Source: Apostichopus japonicus
Lineage: Eukaryota; Echinodermata; Holothuroidea; Aspidochirotida; Stichopodidae
DNA: 64,000 nucleotides
Direction of reading: 5' to 3'
NCBI RefSeq assembly: GCF_037975245.1
Contig: NC_092569.1
Coordinates: forward strand, 17,775,501-17,839,500
Part shown: in pieces, positions 25,701 to 38,332 of the stretch
Layout: every line of letters begins with the position of its first letter
Position numbering within the stretch: the first letter of the stretch is position 1
The notes under the pieces: generated by a model
The model's input: only the letters and a program-made list of their open reading frames with translations
Told to the model about the DNA's origin: nothing
The model's database searches: none
Made by a program: the position numbers and the translations under genes

Positions 25701-28700
25701 AAATTAATCGGCTTCAAAACAAGCTAAATGTATGGGACATTAAACCTAAACAATATTACAATGTTTCAAAACAATTCTAAACTTAAACGTTCGTCGGTCT
25801 GTGTTTTGTACTGTGAGAAATGCCATTTTTTATCGGTGTACTGTCAATAAGTCTTTTTTTACTTGTACTAAAATTACAAGCAGCTATGTGAAATATTGTA
25901 ATTGATATATGATAAAATAAAAATAAAGAATTACCTTTACAGAAGACAATGTAAAATAAAAAAAAAATTGTAACGTTGTCACATTTTACTATATAGTAGT
26001 ATACTTTATATATTGGGCAATCATTATATTGAATTATTTTGCCCTTATTTTAGCCGGAACGTCAAAGGAGCGTAAATGACCACGGAGACCAAACTTTGAG
26101 TAAGTGTACTTTTAAGTGTTTAAACCTTTAAAACGTTAACGACATTGTAACATTTTCCTACCCTTATTTCCTCTCCCCTTCACTGATCTCAACCGCAAGT
26201 GAACCTCCACAGAAGATAGAGAATCATAGTCTTATCTTTTACAGACAACTATATCATATCATTTGGAAAATGTTCAAACATATATAAAAGTATATGATAT
26301 AGAAATTGTTTGGAACTTACCGTGAAAGCCATCAGATGTTGTTAACATAACTATTGTAAAATAAGAGCTTTGCAACTTCAAATATTGACCGTCTTTAAAT
26401 ACGGTTTTTGGTAACTTACTAAATATTGCACGGATTAACTTCATTTAAAAAGAAAACTTTAAAATTGGAAACTGTTTGAAATAATACAGACCAGAAATTA
26501 ATAGTAACTAGATATTAAAATCACATCTAACTAATTGTTATGCCACATTTTTCTATACTGTGGTCAGGAAATGACGCAAGTGGTTGTGACGATTGACATA
26601 GTAAACACTAAAGGTAGGCTATATGATCTCGGATTCTCAATGCTATGAAATAAAAACAAACTATTGTTGAAATCTCTTAGCTTGATGTGAGGTAGGCTTA
26701 TGTTGTGATACTTTATCCTTTTAGCGTCATCGTTTTTCTTCTACCAACGTGCTGAATACCCACGAGACTGCCATGAAGTGCTAAGCCAATGTCCATCGTC
26801 TAGAAACGATGGTGTTTACGTCATCAAACCAGATGGCTATCCCGAACCTTTTGAAGTATATTGTAACAACAGTCTAGGTGATGGCGGATGGACGGTAGGT
26901 GTTGTATTTCATACTGTGAATATTGTGTTTTCATTGTAAGATTTGTCACCAGAATTGAAATTATTCTTGTTACAATAATACATTGCTCATACTACAGAAC
27001 TTTATATACTATAATGATGTAATAATATATAGTTTGATGTTACACATTGGGCTCGGCAAGCTTTAAAAAATATTTATGTCTTACCAAACGAAGCTGTTCG
27101 ATTCATCTGTCATGCTCCTTCGCAAAATGAACCGAACCATATCTAAATTCCAACATAGTTTTCCAATACGTTTTAATACTTTCCACATATTCCTGACTTA
27201 AATCAGAATGCTATATTTGCGAATGGTAACGCAACTCATATATTTGTCATGTTTATATAATATTCGTTTCAATATTTATTAGATTATTTGTTGTTGTTTG
27301 TAAGTGATTTTAATTTGTTTTTTAATATCTCATTCTTCTCTTCCTGCAGGTTGTTTGTTCCATGTTTCAGTATAGTTTGCCTTTCGTTCGTTTCTCAGAA
27401 GTCTTATAGCTAATAGCTAACGGTCTTACAATTCAATCAGTTTGATATTTTTGATGTCTCAAATTATTTCAACAGGTCATACAGAGACGAGAGGATAGTT
27501 CAATCAACTTCAATCGTTCGTGGGACGAATATGAAAACGGTTTTGGTTTCCTTTCTCATGAATTTTGGCTCGGCAATGAGAAGATATCCTACATCACCAA
27601 TCAGAGGAAATATCAGCTCCGCATGGATATAACTACAGAATCCGGTTGTTCATTCTTCGTGACGTATGAAACTTTCCGCATCAGTGACAGCTTCAGTCAT
27701 TACAAACTGGTTAGCACCGGAGAGTATACCGGAGCAGCAGGTGGGTTACTAAACTGATACACTTCTTAACTGAACACGTTTCTCGCCCGAAGTGACATTT
27801 AATATGTTTCATCAGTGAAATTAAAATATTGCCATTATTGCTTATTCACACGTTTCAATTATTTGATGATATTAATTTTTTGACATGCAGTGTGATAAAG
27901 AGCGGGACTATTCCGCTCACTAACAATATGCCTCCCAGCCTCAACCAAGCTGACACCCATGCCATAAACCAAGATATATTTGGAAGAATTAGCTCGTTGT
28001 TATATTTAATATTCATTTTGCAGCATCTAAATTGTATTTCCCCCATTAGCACTTTGTTTGGCCTTGCTATCAAGCACTCAGCTCAGACATAGTTTCTTCA
28101 TTAATCGATGCATTTTGTTCATCTAGTAAAGGCAGAGAGTGATTAGCTATTTATTTCATTTGTTTATTTAGATGTGTCATTTAAGCTGTGAAGCATGTTT
28201 TGCATTTTTATACAATATCAAATAATAATTTATGAACATGATGTGTTATTGAGATAATAGATCATCGTACACTTTGCATAACGCTTTCCTTTTTGATGTC
28301 GTTACTTAATCGTTATTCCTATTCCAGACCCATGCATCGAGTGGTGTCCCACCAACAAGGTTCTCAACAGGTGCAAATGTGAAGGTTCATGTGCCGATCC
28401 TACATGTACCGAATCATGCTCTAGCACACCCACTTGCGTTTGTCCCGATGGGTTCTTGATGGACGGGGAACACTGTATACCTAGAGAGAATTGTACTTGT
28501 TTCATAGAGGAAGCAGAGAACGGTCAAGGAGTAGTTCTAACGGTAAGATACCATTTCTAAATGTTTACGTATCAAACTAATTTACAATGAGGAAAAAAGC
28601 CGGAACAAAACAGTTATTATGGTGCTTGAAATTATTAATTTTAAAAACGTCAATTTTTTTTCCTGCAGCTGCTCTAATTTTATGAAGGAATGTCACATAT

Positions 28701-31700
28701 TGCACTACTTATTATGTCTCCACATGGAACATTGAGTATTCCCATTAAGGGATTTAAGTATCATGTATCTACTTGAAAATGCTCACCGTTTTATCTCGTT
28801 AGGAAGGTGAAGTATATGTGAACCCTTCTTGTACCAAACGATGTTCTTGTAACAGCGGTCTGTTAAGCTGTGATGATACATACCGGTGCAGTCCCAATGG
28901 TAACTGTGAGGAACGACAAAGCGTATTACAGTGTTACTGTAACACAGGGTACACGGGCGATGGAGTCGAGTGTACTCAATCCACTTCTGTCGACTGTGGT
29001 GGATTGAGAGGAGCAACATCGGATAGTATCCAAAATATACAACCAGCTGGGTGGACAGATGGGCCATTTCAGGTCACGTGCGATGTCACAGATGGAGGAG
29101 GCTGGTTGGTATGTCATTAATCGTCCACCTAAATGTTTTGTTATTTCAAGGATAAATATTGGTAAAGTTCAATTTACTTAATTTTCATAGCCATTGTTGT
29201 ACTTTTCATGAGTTTCAATGCTGATTATAGTACGAAATGTAGTGGTCCATCTGGACGCTATAAGATATAAATCTCACCAAAAAGGTTTTTAATTTTGAAA
29301 CTTAGTCTAAAGCGGTTTCTGTCTTAATGTAAAGGGACTGGGGAAGTGGAGTTGATGGTCTATCAAGTTGATTGGTTTTTGTTTCCTGTCTCGTGGAAGA
29401 CTTTTCTGATACGAATATTTCTGTAATTTTAGCATAAGTATTATTTAAAGTAAGTCTAGATTATATTCGATCAAATTGGAGAGTCATGTATGTTTCGTCC
29501 TCTATAGACGATCATTATTCTCCTTGATTAGTGGAGTTATATTTATAATGTACAATTGTAGTTGCCTAGACACGTTGCTTTTGACATGTCTTGTTCGTAG
29601 TTAATTGAAAATAAAGTGCATTGCATAATGAGATCATTTCATCATAGGCATGAAAATATAAGCTTCACGTCTACTGTTGGAGAAGCAATGAAATATGTTT
29701 GACTTTTGCATATGAAGTAATACCAAGTTTATGAAAATGAATGATAACCCTTGCAGGTAAATAGTAACCATTTATTAGAGATCGATAACCAGCTTTTTAA
29801 ATGATTAAGTCCTTTTTCTTTTACTCACTGAACTTACAGGTCTTTCAACGCCGTGTTGATAGTAGCGTCGACTTTTTCTTATACTGGGACGATTACACAG
29901 ATACTTTCGGCGACGTCGATGGAAATTTCTGGCTTGGAAATGACAAACTTGCAGCCTTGACGAGCCAAACTCAATATGAACTAAGAATAGACTTTGTTTC
30001 CAAATCTGGAGAACATTACTATGCTAAGTACAGTTCCTTCAGCGTAGGCAACGAGGCAACTAATTACTTACTCAGCGTCAGTGGTTATGACTCTTCCAGT
30101 ACAGTAGGTGAGTTCTTCTTCTTCTTTCCCAACTACATTTTATAATCTGATGTGTCTGGTAGTCAAATAATATGATAGCTAAATGACCTATGATTGAACG
30201 GACTTCGTTCAGCGGTAATGAAATATGAAAAATGTGTAATCACCATATTAATAACAGGGTGATTAGCAAGAAAAGGTCTTCTGTTTTGGCATTTTCGACA
30301 ATAGACATTAACTACCACAAGCTAGAAGCTTTAAAGATTGACAGAGAAAGCAACAAATCTAATGAGAATCCACTATTAACCTGTCATTAAAAAGAAGCAA
30401 TATTATACGTACGATAGCAGCTATATGTGCTGTAAATTAAACTAGGCGATGATATTTACATGTCATTGTAAGCAACAACGTCAATAAAAACATGAATTAG
30501 CTGCATCGAGATGACTCGATGTATCCAGGATCGTGCGGATATCGGAAGAACCTCGTAGATATTTATTGTAAATGTGACTGTTCGTCGTAGATTCTCACCA
30601 AGTTGTATCGACCAGGCTGGACATATGTAATATGTTTGTAGCATACCGTAACGTCCCAGTGTAGATGACATGGAATGCCAGCTTTAAGTGTAAAGTAAAA
30701 TAAATGGAGCTCCATAATCACAATGTCAAATGGCTATGGTCACTTAGGTGTTGTTGTAAGATGATGTTATCAGATTTATCAAAATGTTATGCAGTGCAGC
30801 CTTTTAACCCCCCACCCCTCCCACAATAAAATAAATAAAATAAAAGGGAAATAATTGTATAAATACATTTTTGATATGAAATATTATTTGTGTGATTGGG
30901 AGAACATTGTAATTTGATTTGGTAACAGCTGCAACCTGTCATTTAAATTAGTATTCCAATTTTCAGAAAGAAAACTATAAATCAATAGTCTAGCAATATC
31001 ATGTATTTTAACTTTTGATTTACAATGGTTAGATATAGCATAATGATATATCAAGAGAGAGAGGTTATTAATTTTGGAATATAAAGAAAACTGAAAACTG
31101 AAAACCCGAAAGGAGGTAACATAAAAACCGGCGTAATGTCACACCGTTTTCGATATGCACAACAATCATAAGATCAAAAATAAAAATTTCATTAAGTTTG
31201 ATATAATGAACGAATTACAAGCACGTGTTCAACAGATGTCATATGTTAAGTACCTCCAGTGGCTCATGTCGATAGCTATCCCGAACACATGATTACATTA
31301 TCACACACGGGTGTGTGTTTTCCAACAAAATATTAGTCCTGTGACAAAAATTGGAGCATGTACACACACCGCATCTTCTCTATCTAGCATTACGCATACA
31401 AAAAGGCAAAGATGTGTGCGCTATTACATGTTTTGACCTATCACAATATTACACAATAACTCATACAGAGTACATCTCGTGGCTACAACAACATAGAGAA
31501 AGAAAATTAGAAGAGCAAAACTGTCAGATTTTAATATTTGATAGTTCCATGAAATGACCGGTCAATCTTTTACAATACTATCAGAATTGTAACCTGTTTC
31601 GCCTTCGTTTTGTTCTATAACTGTTCTTGATTCCATACACTCTTGTTTCCTCTTACCTAGGTTACGACGCTATGACTTATAGCAACGGTGCTGAATTCTC

Positions 31701-31896
31701 TACACGAGATCGTGACAACGATGGTTATTCTTATAATTATGCCGATTATTATAAATCCGCATGGTGGTATAATTATAATTATTATTGTGACCTCAATCGA
31801 CGGTACACTGGATCTTATACCATTTATTGGTATAACTTCCCTGGCGGTAATTACAACATAAGGTCAACAGAAATGAAAATACGACCTCGAACCTGA
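22713..31896 (+). CDS. FBG gene copy B: secreted half-FBG/TIL/VWC-EGF/FBG protein
   Basis: Eight exons, all GT-AG: 22713-22802, 26054-26099, 26725-26894, 27476-27740, 28328-28542, 28803-29108, 29840-30107, 31661-31896; 531 aa. Residues 1-30 form a signal peptide with a basic start (RRHRGG) and a hydrophobic core (LFLIIFISSSV). Residues about 58-190 carry an FBG start and middle (DGVYVIKPDGYPEPFEVYC, GDGGWT, FWLGNEKI) but no P subdomain. Residues 191-262 are a TIL-type module (CKCEGSC, CVCPDGFLMDGEDC-like). Residues 263-320 are a VWC/EGF-like cluster (CSCNSGLLSC, CYCNTGYTGDG). Residues about 325-531 are a complete FBG with calcium motif DRDND and end TEMKIRP, but the loop after it is Tyr-rich and the canonical NCA cysteine is NYA. 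FBG lectins of the ficolin/FREP kind bind carbohydrate or acetyl groups on microbes; that role here is inferred. AATAAA signals lie at 32373 and 32399. Confidence 0.88.
22803..26053 (+). other. Intron 1 of copy B
   Basis: A 3.25-kb AT-rich intron, nearly colinear with intron 1 of D. It lacks a roughly 250-bp segment present in C and D just after the donor (compare 41645-41880 and 58420-58660). It holds a short open frame at 23982-24191 that is kept in D but broken in C and is probably fortuitous. Confidence 0.7.
31661..31896 (+). CDS. Terminal exon of copy B: FBG calcium site and Tyr-rich loop
   Basis: The exon starts in phase 1 after TCTTACCTAG. It encodes GYDAM, FSTRDRDND (the calcium-binding acidic motif), a 21-residue loop with nine tyrosines, then CDLN, YTGS, YWYNFPGG and TEMKIRP. 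Canonical FBG domains have two cysteines here, in NCA and C-H-x-S-NLNG contexts; only one remains. The loop DNA is low-complexity TAT/AAT/ATT, which suggests growth by slippage. Confidence 0.85.
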
Positions 31897-33330
31897 TGAA
31901 GCGTTGAAGAGACCAAGCGAGGAACACATACGCATACAAAAGATATTTTGTGGATGGTTTTCGTTCAAATACAGTCCTCTCTTATACTGTGATTAACTAA
32001 TTCAACAGTGATTTCATCATGCAACTAATGTAGTAATTAAAGTCTACCCTACTGTTGGGATTCAAACTCCTCAAAAATTCCATTCGTTCGATGCATTACT
32101 TTTGATGAACCTCGCTGGCCAGAGTATTCCAGATAACAATAAACCATCTGGACATGTAGTTACAAACACGCTTGAAGAGTGATAGAACCAGGAGGGAATT
32201 TTTGAAATACTCTGACTGTATTGTAGATCTCAGATAAATCAGTATTCTCATTGGAAAAAGAAAATGCGTGGTAACCACTTGTTAATCACTGTGGATAAAG
32301 ATTTCACAACGCTGAAATATGTGTGGTAGAGACTTGACAATACTGAATAATGATCAATTTGACATAATATGAAATAAATATGCATAAACAAACAAAGAAA
32401 TAAAGTATGCGTTGTTCTCTTTCTACTAGTATAACGTCCACAAATTATTTTTATGTCAAATGACTAGCACAAATAATAATTTATTGACTCATACAAAAGT
32501 GCTATACGTTTACCTAACAAACCATTACCGACTAAATGTTTTCTACCTTCATGAGGTTTGTGCCTGCATGAATAGGGTGATAAATGCATCCATGTGTTTT
32601 ACAGAGCCTCTGGCATTGAAAAGAAAAGACAAAAACACATTATTTCGTTGTCATTGACGATTATTTTTCCGACTTTATGGTAAGCCCTTTATGTTTTGGT
32701 AGGCTAACATCTTGAAGCCTCATAAAATTTTACGAGATATGATTCTAACACCAAAAAAAAAATTAGACTTGGTAAAATGTCATTGGCGGGAGATATGTAT
32801 TGAAGTATACTGTGCAAACAAATTTAATACCTGTCTTACAATGCAGTTAGTAGATTTCCGACTGGGATTATAGTCGTTTTAAACACTTACAATCACATAC
32901 TCATAATCAAGTTTGCAAATCCTTCGAAAACGTTCGATACTATTGCTTTGTCGACGCTCGAAAGAATATCTGTCTTTGAAATGTGCAAAGTTAATAATTA
33001 CCAATATTTGCGTTTAAACATTCCTTATGGTTAACCGCTGAGTTTTTGAGAAAAAAATGTCGGAAACTATCAAACAGTTATATTTTGGGAATAGGGTCGT
33101 CATTTCAAGATACAATAATCGAAGTTTCCAAACAACTATATAGACAACTTTCAATTTTGGATACATTACCGTGGTCAAAACTTCAGATAAAATGGAGACT
33201 ATAACCATGGAGTACTAATCTTTCTCTCGAGAACATCAGGAAGATTTATCTTGAACTCAGGCATTAATGAAAGAGGCTTCATCCTTGACCTTGAAAATAC
33301 GGACAGGTAAGTCAAACAGTAGACATTTTA
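31897..33330. other. 3' UTR and downstream spacer of copy B
   Basis: Homologous to 51312-52755 after copy C. It contains AATAAA at 32373-32378 and 32399-32404, followed by a GTATGCGTTGTTCTCTTT stretch conserved after C. The rest is non-coding. Confidence 0.6.
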
Positions 33331-33338
33331 TGCAGGCA

Positions 33339-34629
33339 CAGTGGCGTAGCACAAGGGGGCGTGGGGGGGGGGGCGACAGCCCCTATAAAATCTTGTCGCC
33401 CCCACTCGCACCCCACTGGGATTTTGGGTGTCGAAAAAAATACATGTGCGAAAAATATATCATTGATCTGAATGGTTTCGGATCTCCATGATGACCACTC
33501 ATGAACGACCCTTCGACCGCGGACCGGCAGTAGGCTATAGTTGCTGAAAAACCGGACGTGACATAGCGCATATAGGCCGGGTTTTCACTTCTGGGACGTA
33601 CCCTGATGCTCTTCAAACCGCTAAAAAACCAAACTTCCAAGAAAGGGGAGAATACTATCGCTGAGAATCAGTCTATCACCCTAATAATGTTTCAGACGCA
33701 ATATTATTATGTAAGTTGGACATATAGTTCGGTCATTCAGTATGTTACTTGGCTGAAAGCCCAGTCAATCTTTCCTTATTTTCAACGCGCAATTTGCAGA
33801 TTTGTCGAAAAATGTAAATCCTGTGTCAAACTCACAATTTTGTGGTATGACTCCCAGGACGGCAAGTCGATAAACTCACATGCAGTCGCGGCAGATGGAT
33901 TCCTTCGCCTATAGTATATCCGCCGCCATTTTGGGGCATCGTTCCTATAGGCTTATGTATGAGGCCCTGGGGTCATTCCTTGACCAACTTGGTGCAATAT
34001 AATGTGCCCATTTCGAAGTAAATGTATTCACAGATTGTTAGTTGCCATGGATTTGAACAAATGAGGGGTATTCCATCCTGAAAACATAGTGCAAAATGCT
34101 GCTGGGGTTTCCAGTTCGCCTCATCATTTGTCAACTTGCGCTGGGTTCTAATGTTGATGTCAATTGGAATCACTAATAACTGAAATAATCCACCAAAAAT
34201 TAAGGCCGCATGAACTTTTTGCAGACTTCCTTAGTGACGAATTTTTAATTTTCTCCCGAAATCACGCAACTAGATGGCTGCTATCCAGCCTGGCAAGTCT
34301 CCAGCGATATGGCAGATATTGAAATCTGAAATTTTCTGCGTACGCTGCGCGCCAACCGATGGTGGCGCTCCGCTTAGACAGTACTTGCGGCCGGAATACT
34401 CGAGTCGATTACGCGCCTCACCCACGTTTCAAATCGGATCGACGCCCCTGCATACAAGGCTTGGGAAGTGTCATTTCCGACGATCTAGAAGGCTTTTTAA
34501 GCTAAAATTTTCGTTACGCTGCGCGCCAACCCACGGTGGCGTTCCGCTTAGAAAGTAACAAGACGCCCTCCCAGGAAATGGTCAAGACCCCCAGCGCCCC
34601 CACTGAAAACAATCCTGGATACGCCACTG
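33339..34629. mobile_element. hAT-like element, exact 8-bp TSD, absent from the paralogous site
   Basis: A 1291-bp element with ends CAGTGGCGTA and TACGCCACTG, flanked by exact TGCAGGCA repeats (33331-33338 and 34630-34637). The homologous spacer after copy C reads GATGCAGGCATCTAG without an insertion (about 52757-52770), so the insertion came after the B/C duplication. The interior has two copies of a GCTGCGCGCCAAC...GGTGGCG motif (34345-34375 and 34515-34545), also found in the element at 10970. There is no transposase. Confidence 0.88.
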
Positions 34630-34639
34630 TGCAGGCATC

Positions 34640-35990
34640 TAGTTTAGAACGCTGTCTTTAACGTATGACCTGTGTTAACGACCTGTTTACGACCTGTATA
34701 CCGAATTTCCGAAGGTGGACAATTAATTCAATTCAATTCAATAATACACTTTAAATCACAATTTACATTCTTTGTGTTACACTCTATTCGTTTTATTGCG
34801 GACAAAAATATTGAATTTTAATCGACAATTTTATGCAGTAATAATTGTTCATATCAAACAAGGACCTACATAGGTTCGACTACCGACGTGTGGCAACTGA
34901 CTGAAATATATATATAGGTGTTAGAATTCTCTAAAACGAAGAATATTTTGTTCATTTATTCAACAGGATTAAATGTATTCTTTCTAAATATTCTAAGTAA
35001 CATATTTGCTTGAATTTCATGCCAGGAGTCGGCACTGGGATAATTCCGGGACCGTGTCCTTTTTGCGTTTTTAGCTAGTTCCGAAAAATGGGAATTACAA
35101 TATTCGTTTTTGAACCATTTGTTTTTTCTAAGACACCTTCATAATTACCAGGTCCTTCCCTCGGTACAATCTCTTTCTTCTTCACATCAGACATAAGATG
35201 TATCATGTCTTACATTGCTTAATGCGCATATTTACGCTGATAGTTGAAAACCTTTGTAATTCAATTCAATCTTGCTGCTAACGTAATAAATGCAAACAAC
35301 GAGATCGGATACAATATTCGTAAAACATGTCAAAGCAGCTTTTTGCGTCCTTTTCTATAATTGTGTCAACCTCATTGACCCCACGATGCCATAACGACAT
35401 ACATAATTAGCTTATCTATTCAAATCTAACTACATATGGTGGATTAAGAGTGGAAAAACTTTACAACATATAAAGTTTGTTATTCCGAAGTTAGTTTTCC
35501 GTTAGGATTGCAATAAAGCCCGCCCATAATATGAATATTTAAATTCTATGAACGTCATTGAATAATGAGGTAAATCATTTTGACTTTGCTGGCATCGTAA
35601 GCAACTCAGTACACCATTATGTTTAACACCGTGCTGTTTACATTGAGTATTGTGATAACGACTGTGATAACGACGCAACCTTTCGGATTGCTGTGAATGA
35701 ATCTATTTTAAGCAACTGCTCATAAATAAACATATATGCTATTCGTTGATTGGTGGAATTCAAACTAGTGGATTTGGGGAAGTGTATGCGATTTATTTTA
35801 AATAAGGACTTTGTCAGGAAAAATATTTGGCTAATATCTTAGTTTGCTGTTTTGTGATGAATACATATAAACAACTCCATGGACTTGTCAAAAGTGTGGG
35901 AAAACGAAGAAAAAATGCAAAGGCTGCTTTACTATGTATTAAACAGTATTTTCTACGAGTTGATATTAACATGAAATGCATGTGATGATC
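34640..35990. other. Spacer downstream of copy B
   Basis: Non-coding. About 34655-35105 is missing from the homologous spacer after C. From about 35106 onward it aligns with 52797 onward. It contains an ATTCA short tandem near 34726-34740. No gene is seen. Confidence 0.5.
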
Positions 35991-36000
35991 GTTAAGTTCA

Positions 36001-36290
36001 TTAAGAAAATGGTCGAATTTTCATCACAACGAATCTTAGGTTGCAATATGGAGTATTGGTGAAATTATAATTGATGTTCTCTCCGTTGCTTCCACTGCGG
36101 TCTCCCATTTGGGTTATTATTCGTGAACACAGCTTAACATATACTGCTGTACTGGAAATTGTTACATCAAGGAGTTGTTTTTGCACTACCTGGTTTCATC
36201 TAGTCCCATAACAATGTGTGCATTGTGTATCAAAGAGCCACCAGTCGCCTCGGTGCTTAAAGGCAGTGAAGATTCACCTTAAACCGCGTG
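36001..36290 (-). pseudogene. Antisense relic of an FBG terminal exon (after B)
   Basis: The minus-strand frame ends in GENINYNFTNTPYCNLRF and MKIRPFS followed by TAA (36003-36001). That matches the end of the copy A terminal exon (GENIFSEHSVYCNLRS, MKIRPSS). Upstream on the minus strand, HRGD-W, QCTHC and C...C codons match the cysteine-rich loop of copy A, with stops and frame breaks. It has the opposite orientation to the surrounding genes. Confidence 0.7.
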
Positions 36291-36299
36291 CGGCCATCT

Positions 36300-37715
36300 G
36301 AAAAAGTTAACTTTCCGTTGCATGCAAGTGACGTTTTGTTCGTGTCGCTACAAAATGCAGACAGTAATGAAACGTGATACTTGTCCATCGCTGTATCGTT
36401 TGAATACCGTGCTGTGGGTATTGAACGCGGGTATATGTACTGACTGTACACTAGTGAATAATTACCGACGGTAGCAAGCTGTGTGTGTATTTTCTCGGAT
36501 CGATGGTGGTTTTTAACCCTTCTGTTACACCTCATTCTAAACTAGGTCAAATTACCGGCATTAGACGTTTCTTTTTTGCGCGAGTCTTCACACCTTTTAA
36601 CGGCGAAGTTTATACGTTACATCCGTCAGTATTCCTTTTGTGGGTGCCGAAAGATTTACGTCTGCTCTTATATGGACAGTTACCTGGAAATGGGTGTAAC
36701 GGGAACACTAAGAGTTAAGAGGACTTGAGAAGTCTCAACAGGGTATAAAAACTGCTGCCCGACATGGAAAATATATGTACAATGTCTTAACGGTTCTTGG
36801 AGCACTAATTTATGGATTTTTCACGATATTTGCTGGAAAAAGATTTAAACTGAATATATATGTTACGGTTTAATCAGGTCCTTGATTCCACACTTTACTA
36901 AAAACTGCGATTATTCGACAAGCAGGGAAGTACACAAAAAATATCGAAAGTGCTGGAACATGTACCCAATGTTTTATTCCCCCAAAAATATATATGTATC
37001 ATTAATTTAATGTATTGTAATGAATATACAGATGTACGTACTTATTGTTTACAAAAACAATTTAATATTTCTCTTTTTTTCTTTGATTTCTTTTTGTTAT
37101 CAATTTTGCTGAATAATCTAAAAATGCAAAAAATGACTATGAGAGACAACAAAAATCAATACGGCAATCGTGTAAACTGTTTCACGTGACAGAAGTTGAT
37201 AACGAGGTCGTTCAAAACTCCTTTAAGGTTCAAGAAATGGCGCCCTGTCACTTTTGCTATAGGTCCACTTATTAATCATATGCAAAATGTTGTTTGTGAG
37301 AGTGTTTGGTTGGGAGGGTGAGACAACCCTGCAACTTTTAAGGAAACGTGATTGTTTAAGTAGTTGAAGCATGAGCTTCCTATATGGAATTTGGCAGTAC
37401 GGACATACAGCCCGACGAAATCGACGCAAGAAAGCTGTCCTTGCGTTTGCAACGGATAAGGAATCAGTCCCAAGTTTCAAAACACCAGGCAGTGGCTCTA
37501 GTCTATTGAAGTGTCGTTCCTACTAAAGTTGAATATCACCCGTTGTACCTTCACTACTATAAACAAATAGATATACGCCAAATATAATGACAAACACGGA
37601 AAGGAGAAGAAAAAGAAAAGGAAATAGAAGGCGCTAAAGGAAAACAAACCTGTGTTTACGTTTGGGCTGCCCAGTTGATTCATTATGTAGTTGTTGGTTT
37701 CAGAATCTATTTGAA

Positions 37716-37718
<3 letters not shown>
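36300..37718. other. Spacer, homologous to 53960-55333
   Basis: Non-coding sequence shared with the region after copy C. It ends at a (TA)n tract where homology to the next unit changes abruptly. Confidence 0.5.

Positions 37719-37786
<68 letters not shown>
37719..37786. repeat. (TA)n microsatellite at a rearrangement junction
   Basis: About 68 bp of almost pure TA. Left flank homology continues to the PLE-associated tract at 55334. Right flank homology switches to the inverted R1 block. Confidence 0.9.
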
Positions 37787-37788
<2 letters not shown>

Positions 37789-38139
37789 CACTCTCCCATG
37801 CTCCTTGTAATCCCGTCAATGCAGTGGGATGAGGTATAGAAAATAAGCCATAGGAATTTTAAAATCCATCTGACATTAACAAATGTCAGAGTTGAATTCT
37901 TAAGATCTCTTTTCGTAATTCGAAATCAATATTTGATCATCATATATGACGTATTTAAATTAAAATCAATAGTGATCCTCTCGGTAAAAATTCCCCCATA
38001 GAACATTCTCAACTTTATTTTTCCTTTCTACTTTAAACAGCCACAAATGGTATGATACATTGTTGCTAATTGATTAGTTTTCTTTTCGAAGAAGAACGTT
38101 AAAAACGTGTAGTTGCCATTACTATAACAAATATATATT

Positions 38140-38332
38140 TTTATGTATTCCCTTATTTTGTTGTTTGCCAAGGGAATCAAGTCGATAAAGAAAATTATGT
38201 TTAAGAACATTTGGATTTGGATATTCAATAGTTCCCTTTAGTATTGTCCCTACGACAGTAGTGTTACACGCGCAGTATAAAATCGCTATTTCCTCGTTCT
38301 TGGGATTTTCTAGGTACGTGTTTATTACGTGC
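38140..38332 (-). pseudogene. Orphan terminal exon, inverted frameshifted copy
   Basis: Minus-strand frame HVINTYLENPKNEEIAILYC follows a TAG acceptor and runs to NPNVLKHNFL. An extra T then shifts the frame relative to the copy at 57226-57424. The family is unrecognised. Confidence 0.4.

Noticed and set aside
27829-28092. 87-codon open frame in intron 4 of B with a match in D (63496-63756)
   Set aside because: Same reasoning: intronic, the more diverged C intron does not keep it open, and it has no recognisable family.
37498-37791. Minus-strand open frame with an alternating Tyr-Ile N-terminus; similar frames at 45560-45871, 55293-55481 and 56455-56670
   Set aside because: These are translations of (TA)n microsatellites and carry no coding signal.
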